Assembly (NCBI RefSeq): GCF_001632775.1
Contig: NZ_CP015249.1
Location: 1,282,686-1,346,685, forward strand
Direction of reading: 5' to 3'
Length of the DNA stretch: 64,000 nucleotides
DNA from: Dokdonella koreensis DS-123
Lineage (GTDB): Bacteria; Pseudomonadota; Gammaproteobacteria; Xanthomonadales; Rhodanobacteraceae
Part shown: piece after piece, positions 59,632 to 64,000 of the stretch
How the letters are laid out: every line of letters begins with the position of its first letter
Numbering within the stretch: the stretch's first letter is position 1
The notes under the pieces: generated by a model
What the model was told of the DNA's origin: nothing
Database searches by the model: none
What the model saw: only the letters and a program-made list of their open reading frames with translations
Position numbers and translations under genes: made by a program

Positions 59632-59665
59632 AAAAATCAGGCCGGGGGTCCCGAAACACGGGCCT
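59632..59665 (-). terminator. Intrinsic terminator of the minus-strand glycosyltransferase operon
   Basis: On the minus strand AGGCC...GGCCT encloses CCCG-TGTTT-CGGG and is followed by GATTTTT. It lies 39 nt after the stop of the GT2 gene, as expected for the operon end. Confidence 0.55.
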
Positions 59666-59704
59666 GCGTCCTTGACGGCGTGCGGGCGCCGTCGCGGCGG
59701 GCCG

Positions 59705-60616
59705 TCAGCGGGCGGGGCGGCGCGAGCGCAGGCGCCGGCGCAGGTCGAGCAGGGCCGCCGGCACGAAGGTGGCGCACCACAGCTGGACCACGCCCGGCCG
59801 CGGCCGGCGGCGCAACGGGCCGGCCAGCATGCGGCGGGCGGCCGGCAGGTCGCGCGCATACAGCAGGTGGCGGCCGAAGTCGGTCCGTATCGACAGGATC
59901 TTGCGCTCGATGCGGTCCGCGTCGAAGCCGAGCAGGGCGCCGATCTTCTCGGCGTTGTAGATCTCGCTGGTCGCGCAGCGCTCGATCTGGCTGGTGATGC
60001 TGCCGGCGGCCGGCGTGTAGTTGCCGATCCGCTCCTGGACCGCCCGGATCGTCCAGCCGGCGGCGGCGATCCGCAGCCAGAGGTTGTAGTCCTCGGCGCC
60101 GATCAGCGCGGGGTCCTCGTCGAAGCCGCCGGCGGCCTCGAACGCCGTGCGGCGGACCAGGACCATCGACGTGCAGATCCGGTTGCGTTCCCAGAGACGG
60201 GCCAGGTCCAGTACCGGCGGCAGCGGCGCGCGCTCTTCGCGTGCGCGGCCGTGGACCAGCGCGACCGTGGCGTCGTCGGCCAGCGCCAGCTGGCGCTCCA
60301 GCTTGGCCGGCAGCCACGAGTCGTCGGCGTCGAGGAAGGCGATCCAGTGCCCACGGGCGACGCGGCAGCCGTGGTTGCGCGCCGCGGCCGGCCCCTGGTT
60401 GCGCTGGCGCAGCAGCGTGACGCGCCCGCCGTAGCGGGCGACGATGGCCTCGATCTCCTCGCCGTCCGGCGAGCCGTCGTCGACGACGATCGTCTCGGCC
60501 GGCGGCAGGCCCTGCGCGAAGACACTGTCGAGCGCACGCGCGAGCGTGCCGGCGGCCTTGTAGGCCGGGATCACGACGCTGTAGTCGCGCGGCGCCGGCG
60601 TGGACGGTGCGTTCAT
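59705..60616 (-). CDS. GT2-family glycosyltransferase
   Basis: 303 residues. The GT-A fold starts YSVVIPAYKAAGTLARALDSVFAQ, followed by IVVDDGSPDG and AAARNHGCRVARGHWIAFLDADDSW, in which DAD is the metal/nucleotide-sugar motif. GAEDYNLWLRIAAAG is the usual acceptor/base region (ED). The C-terminal ~80 residues are basic, with RRRPRPG and an Arg-rich end, probably membrane-associated. The donor sugar cannot be inferred. It is the last gene of the minus-strand operon, overlapping its neighbour by 4 nt. Confidence 0.92.
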   Translation of the reverse strand: MNAPSTPAPRDYSVVIPAYKAAGTLARALDSVFAQGLPPAETIVVDDGSPDGEEIEAIVARYGGRVTLLRQRNQGPAAARNHGCRVARGHWIAFLDADDSWLPAKLERQLALADDATVALVHGRAREERAPLPPVLDLARLWERNRICTSMVLVRRTAFEAAGGFDEDPALIGAEDYNLWLRIAAAGWTIRAVQERIGNYTPAAGSITSQIERCATSEIYNAEKIGALLGFDADRIERKILSIRTDFGRHLLYARDLPAARRMLAGPLRRRPRPGVVQLWCATFVPAALLDLRRRLRSRRPAR

Positions 60617-61404
60617 CGGTTCCCCGGCTTGCGCTTGGCCAGCGCGTTGACGACGTAGCTGGCCATGTAGCCGGCAGCCTGCGGCAGGCGCAGGTGCTCG
60701 ACCTCGCGGTAGATCCGCCACTGCCAGCGCGCCGCGCGCAGCTTGTTCGACGAGAGCGAGCCGGCCCGGACCAGGTAGAACGCGAGCGGCTCGTCGTGCT
60801 CGATGCGGACCGCGCGCCCGGCCCGGCGCAGGCGGTCGAGCCAGAACGCGTAGTCCTCGTGCCCGATCTTCAGGAACTCGCCGTCGCCGAGGCTGCGGTC
60901 GTACATGCCGGTCAGGTGGCCGATGTGGTTGCTCCGCAGCAGGTCGTGATAGCCGATCGTGGCCGGCGGCTCGACCCGCGACAGCGTCCGGCCGTCCTCG
61001 GCCACGCGCAGGTAGCTGCCGTAGGACACCTGCGCGCCGGACCGGCGCAGCGTGGCCAGCTGCAGCTCGAGCTTGCGCGGATGCCACCAGTCGTCGCTGT
61101 CGAGGAAGGCGATGTGGCTGCCGGTCGCGGCCGCGAGGCCGGCGTTGCGGGCGGCGGCGACACCGGCATTGGCCTGGCGGACCAGCTTGACGCGGTCGTC
61201 GCTGCGCGCACGGTCCTCCAGCAGGCGTACCGAGCCATCGCGCGAGCCGTCGTCGACGGCGACCAGTTCCAGCGCGCGGTGGGTCTGGCCGAGCACCGAG
61301 TCGACCGACTGCGCCAGCGTCTGCTCGGCGTTGTAGACCGGCATGACGACGCTGACACGCGCCGCCTGCGGGTCCGCCGCGGCGGCCGGACCGGTGCTGG
61401 TCAC
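60613..61404 (-). CDS. GT2-family glycosyltransferase
   Basis: 263 residues from GTG 61404, whose GTGA overlaps the stop of the upstream gene. Motifs: VSVVMPVYNAEQTLAQSVDSVL, VAVDDGSRDGS, AAARNAGLAAATGSHIAFLDSDDWW (DSD motif), and GHEDYAFWLDRLRRAG (ED motif). It differs from the other GT2, so two linkages may be made in sequence. It works at the inner face of the cytoplasmic membrane on lipid-linked sugar. Start choice is supported by the overlap and by the lack of a better ATG before the first strand. Confidence 0.92.
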   Translation of the reverse strand: MTSTGPAAAADPQAARVSVVMPVYNAEQTLAQSVDSVLGQTHRALELVAVDDGSRDGSVRLLEDRARSDDRVKLVRQANAGVAAARNAGLAAATGSHIAFLDSDDWWHPRKLELQLATLRRSGAQVSYGSYLRVAEDGRTLSRVEPPATIGYHDLLRSNHIGHLTGMYDRSLGDGEFLKIGHEDYAFWLDRLRRAGRAVRIEHDEPLAFYLVRAGSLSSNKLRAARWQWRIYREVEHLRLPQAAGYMASYVVNALAKRKPGNR

Positions 61405-62600
61405 GCCGCCGCCCCGCGGGCGCGGCGCCCGGCCCAGGACGCGCGCGGCGGCGGCAGCACGAAATCGCGGTAGTCGTCGGGATTGCCGCTGCGGCCGGCT
61501 TCGGCGGCCTTGACGATGTTGTAGACCTCGCGCGCCGTCACGTAGTGCAGCACGTAGTTCGTGCCGTCGTTGTAGGCGGTTTCCAGGTGCGTGTGCATCG
61601 CGTCGGTGGCCGCGCCGAGCAGGGTGTCGATGTCCGCTTCCTGCGTGCCGTGGGTGTGCACCTTGACGAACACCCATTCGGGCCGGCCTTCGACGTGGAT
61701 GCCGGTGCGCACCCAGGCGTCGACGCGATCGGGTGTCGGCGGGCAGCCGGTCCGCACGTCGGCATTCTCGATGCGCGGCACCAGTCCGAGGCGGCGCTCG
61801 CGCCAGTTCAGGCCCAGCGGGCCCTGCACGATCATCAGGTCGCCGGACGGCGTACCGCCGACGCGTACCGGCTCGCCGGTGTCGTGCGACTTGGGCGCGT
61901 GCGGGTCGTCGGTGGCGTAGTAGATCGCGTTGATCGTGCGCGTCTGCGTGTCGCTGGGCGCGGACGGCAGCGTGAAATCGGCGTAGCAGCCCAGTTCGCG
62001 CAGCAGGATCAGCTCGTTGTCCAGGCCGCACCAGCGACCGTCGGCGCGCGAGTTGTCCAGGCTCCAGTTGCCGTGGATGAAGCCGAACATCAGCTCGCCG
62101 GTCTGCGGATGGCGCGACAGCGCGCCGTGCTTCTCGTGCAGCAGCGTGCAGAAGCGCTGCATGACCGTGCGGAAGTTGTCCTCGGTGTCGTTGTCGTGGT
62201 GCAGGTGGATCTCGATCTCGCCGTAGCCGTCGGCGCACAGCGCCTCGATCTTGGCCAGGTGTTCCTCGAGGTATTCCTCTTCCGGGTAGAAGAAGCCGTG
62301 CTGCGGCGGGCGGCCGTCGGCATCGCGGTGGCGCGACGCCAGTGCGCGGTAGTCGCGGCACCAGCGGTCCACGCGCGCGCGCTGGGTCGGCAGGTCGGCC
62401 TGCTTCCACATCGGCTCGAAATGGTCGACGAAGCAGAACATCACATGGGTCGGCCCGGCCACCACCGGCCGGGGGCGCCGGCGCAGGTAGCTGCCGATCC
62501 AGATCTGCATGTTGCGCGAGCGCAGCAGCCGGCGCAGCGCCCAGGCGGCCAGCCCGGCGAGCAGCAGCAGCGAAACGAGCGTGGCGGCAAGGACGTTCAT
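61401..62600 (-). CDS. Membrane-anchored deacetylase-fold protein of EPS loci
   Basis: 399 residues. An N-terminal TM (about 4-23) anchors it. The rest has HVMFCFVDHFEPMW at the start of the barrel, GYGEIEIHLHHDNDTEDNF in the middle and MFGFIHGNWSLDN later. Asp/His positions in these pieces resemble the metal site of polysaccharide deacetylase/glycosidase barrels, yet the classical NodB words are absent. I know this type only as conserved hypothetical proteins near exopolysaccharide genes. It overlaps the following GT2 by 4 nt, a tight link to polymer assembly. Enzyme activity is inferred only. Confidence 0.75.
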   Translation of the reverse strand: MNVLAATLVSLLLLAGLAAWALRRLLRSRNMQIWIGSYLRRRPRPVVAGPTHVMFCFVDHFEPMWKQADLPTQRARVDRWCRDYRALASRHRDADGRPPQHGFFYPEEEYLEEHLAKIEALCADGYGEIEIHLHHDNDTEDNFRTVMQRFCTLLHEKHGALSRHPQTGELMFGFIHGNWSLDNSRADGRWCGLDNELILLRELGCYADFTLPSAPSDTQTRTINAIYYATDDPHAPKSHDTGEPVRVGGTPSGDLMIVQGPLGLNWRERRLGLVPRIENADVRTGCPPTPDRVDAWVRTGIHVEGRPEWVFVKVHTHGTQEADIDTLLGAATDAMHTHLETAYNDGTNYVLHYVTAREVYNIVKAAEAGRSGNPDDYRDFVLPPPRASWAGRRARGAAA

Positions 62601-62780
62601 CGTCAGGGGGATCCAGAGCAGGCGCCGCGGCTCGCGGCCGGGGCAGCCGATGCGGGCGCGGGCGGTATCGGCGCATTTTCCCAGGTCCGCAGGGGTGGTG
62701 CATACCCGTGCAGCACCGAGCGGAACAATGGTTTACAACGAGGTTTCATCGGGCGCTCCTGCGTCGATGCCGTGGCCGCT

Positions 62781-63422
62781 CTAGCCCGGCTCTTCGGGCA
62801 GGGCGTGCAGCGCGATGCCCTGGTCGCGCCAGCGCGGCAGCATCTGCTCGAGGATGCCCTGCGCGCGCGCGCTGTCGTCGTGCATCAGGACGATCTCGCC
62901 GTTGCGCAGGCCATGGCGCTGCAGGGCCTCGCAGAGCATCGGGACCGGATGGTCGTCGTAGTCGAGGCTGTCGTAGGACCAGTAGGTGATGCCGCGGCGC
63001 GCCTTCGCCAGGTGCAGCAGCAGCCGCGCCGGGGCCACGCCGCGCGGCGTGCGGAAGCGGTGCCGCGCACGGCCGTCGAAGCGTTCCAGCAGGCGGTCGG
63101 TGCGTTCGATCTCGGCGAGCTGCCCGGCCAGCGGCAGGCGGTCGAACTGCGGGTGGCTGTAGGAATGGTTCCCGATCAGGTGGCCCTCGGCCACGATCCG
63201 CTCGACGATCGCCGGGTAGCGCTCGATCTGGTCGCCGATCAGGAAGAAGCTGCCGTGCGCGCCGTAGCGCGCGAGCAGGTCCAGCAGCGGCGGCGTGAAC
63301 TGCGGGTTGGGACCGTCGTCGAAGGTCAGGTAGGCGCAACGCGCGTGCGTCGGCCCGCGGGTCAGCGCCAGGGAATCGGGCAGCAGCCGCAGCAGGGTCT
63401 GTTTGTTCGGCAGCCAGTTCAT
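62781..63422 (-). CDS. Polysaccharide deacetylase (CE4/NodB domain)
   Basis: 213 residues, a bare NodB domain. TFDDGPN at 33-39 gives the general-base and metal Asp. H86 and H90 in HSYSHP are the zinc ligands. RTPRG at 124-128 is motif 3, and IVLMHDD near 184 is the late His motif. There is no signal peptide, so it may be cytosolic or membrane-peripheral, as in XrtA-linked deacetylases. It should remove N- or O-acetyl groups from glycan precursors. No strong ribosome site precedes ATG 63422. It lies 180 nt before the deacetylase-fold gene and 100 nt after the GT4 gene. Confidence 0.9.
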   Translation of the reverse strand: MNWLPNKQTLLRLLPDSLALTRGPTHARCAYLTFDDGPNPQFTPPLLDLLARYGAHGSFFLIGDQIERYPAIVERIVAEGHLIGNHSYSHPQFDRLPLAGQLAEIERTDRLLERFDGRARHRFRTPRGVAPARLLLHLAKARRGITYWSYDSLDYDDHPVPMLCEALQRHGLRNGEIVLMHDDSARAQGILEQMLPRWRDQGIALHALPEEPG

Positions 63423-63522
63423 CGGGGTGCGGCGTCGTGCGGTGGCCGGGTGGTGACCGGTGGCGTGGATCGGTTCGCCGGGCCCGGCGCGGTGCGCAAG
63501 TATCCCATCCCGGCAAGACAGG

Positions 63523-64000
63523 TCAACGCGAGGTGCCGTCGGCGGCCGCCGGCTGTCCGCGATAGACCGCCTCGTAGCGCCTGGCCATGGCGTCGATCGA
63601 GCCGTTGGCGAGCGCCCAGCGGCGGGCGGCATCGCTCATCGCCTGGCGCCGGGCCTCGTCGCCGAGCAGGGCGGCCAGCGCATCGGCCAGCGCGGCCGGA
63701 TCGGCCGGCGGCACGACCAAGCCGTTGACGCCGTCGCCGACGATCTCCGGGTTGCCACCCACGGCGGTCGCGACGACCGGCAGGCCGGCCGCGCAGGCCT
63801 CGACCAGGGCGATCGAATAGCCTTCGGTGCTGGAGGACATCACGAACAGGTCGAAGCCGCACAGCAGCTGCTTGACGTCGCTGCGGTCGCCGAGGAAATG
63901 CACCTGGCCGGCGATGCCCGTGTCGCGGGCCTGGCGTTCCAGGTCGGTGCGCAGGCTGCCGTCGCCGACGATGACCAGCGCGCTGCGCGGCCGCTCGCCG
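63523..64000 (-). CDS. GT4-family glycosyltransferase, C-terminal part (runs off window)
   Basis: About 159 codons up to the window edge. The GT-B C-terminal domain is clear: LVIVGDGSLRTDLER, VHFLGDRSDVKQLL, the donor-binding SSSTEGYSIALVEACAAGLPVVAT (E-x7-E region) and VGGNPEIVGDGVNGLVVPP. The apparent ATG at 63903 is internal, as the upstream codons fit the family. It uses an NDP-sugar donor for the same polymer as the GT2 enzymes. The N-terminal acceptor domain lies beyond the window. Confidence 0.9.
   Translation of the reverse strand, partial: GERPRSALVIVGDGSLRTDLERQARDTGIAGQVHFLGDRSDVKQLLCGFDLFVMSSSTEGYSIALVEACAAGLPVVATAVGGNPEIVGDGVNGLVVPPADPAALADALAALLGDEARRQAMSDAARRWALANGSIDAMARRYEAVYRGQPAAADGTSR

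Overview
The window is GC-rich (roughly 70 percent by eye), densely coded DNA from a Gram-negative bacterium. TonB-free RND efflux systems, OmpA-like barrels, lipoboxes and the gene content point to a gammaproteobacterium of the Xanthomonadales/Lysobacterales. The repeated C-terminal tail ending in FxxGF(E/D) on secreted proteins, and an intergenic repeat that gives spurious SERSEL-type peptides, are features I associate with the Rhodanobacteraceae/Lysobacteraceae. That placement is inference, not a database result. No tRNA, rRNA, CRISPR or prophage was seen.

Region 1 (1-14,550) holds a partial DUF6498 membrane protein, an NYN-LOTUS protein, an HAE1-type RND efflux pair, a GNAT acetyltransferase and a SpoU/TrmH methyltransferase. 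A secreted block follows: two Asp-box (BNR) beta-propeller proteins flank an M28 peptidase. It closes with a strong terminator and two inverted copies of a ~250-nt non-coding repeat. Region 2 (14,573-39,844) is rich in envelope and efflux genes: mscL, a CzcI/TolC/CzcB/CzcA-type metal efflux set, an FAH-family hydrolase, a winged-helix/Ser-Thr kinase/TPR fusion divergent from a secreted repeat protein, a second metal-type RND tripartite set whose pump has a probable 3-prime frameshift, a zinc metalloprotease, a DUF3052 protein and a MacA-LolD-FtsX-FtsX ABC set.

Region 3 (39,845-46,600) is accessory. A 1678-residue secreted RHS/YD-repeat protein ends in a variable tip of lower GC. It is followed by an AT-rich four-helix membrane protein that looks like an immunity protein, and then by decayed IS3-family transposase fragments.

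Region 4 (46,601-64,000) is an exopolysaccharide locus after an EamA transporter. On the plus strand: nucleotide-sugar dehydrogenase, UDP-sugar epimerase, Wza-type export protein, Wzz-type chain-length protein, a BY-kinase-like ATPase that has lost its Walker A lysine, an outer-membrane beta-barrel, GalE and a heparinase-like lyase. On the minus strand: a lyase paralogue, two GT2 glycosyltransferases, two deacetylase-fold proteins and a partial GT4. The set resembles exosortase-A (XrtA)-associated EPS loci, but no exosortase lies in the window. Two good operator candidates frame it: a perfect 16-bp palindrome upstream of the sugar-nucleotide genes and a perfect TGTGA-N6-TCACA (CRP/Clp) box upstream of the export gene.

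The observation most likely to be new is the short C-terminal tail shared by five secreted proteins of unrelated fold. A pair of lyase paralogues gives a natural comparison, since one carries the tail and the other ends without it.
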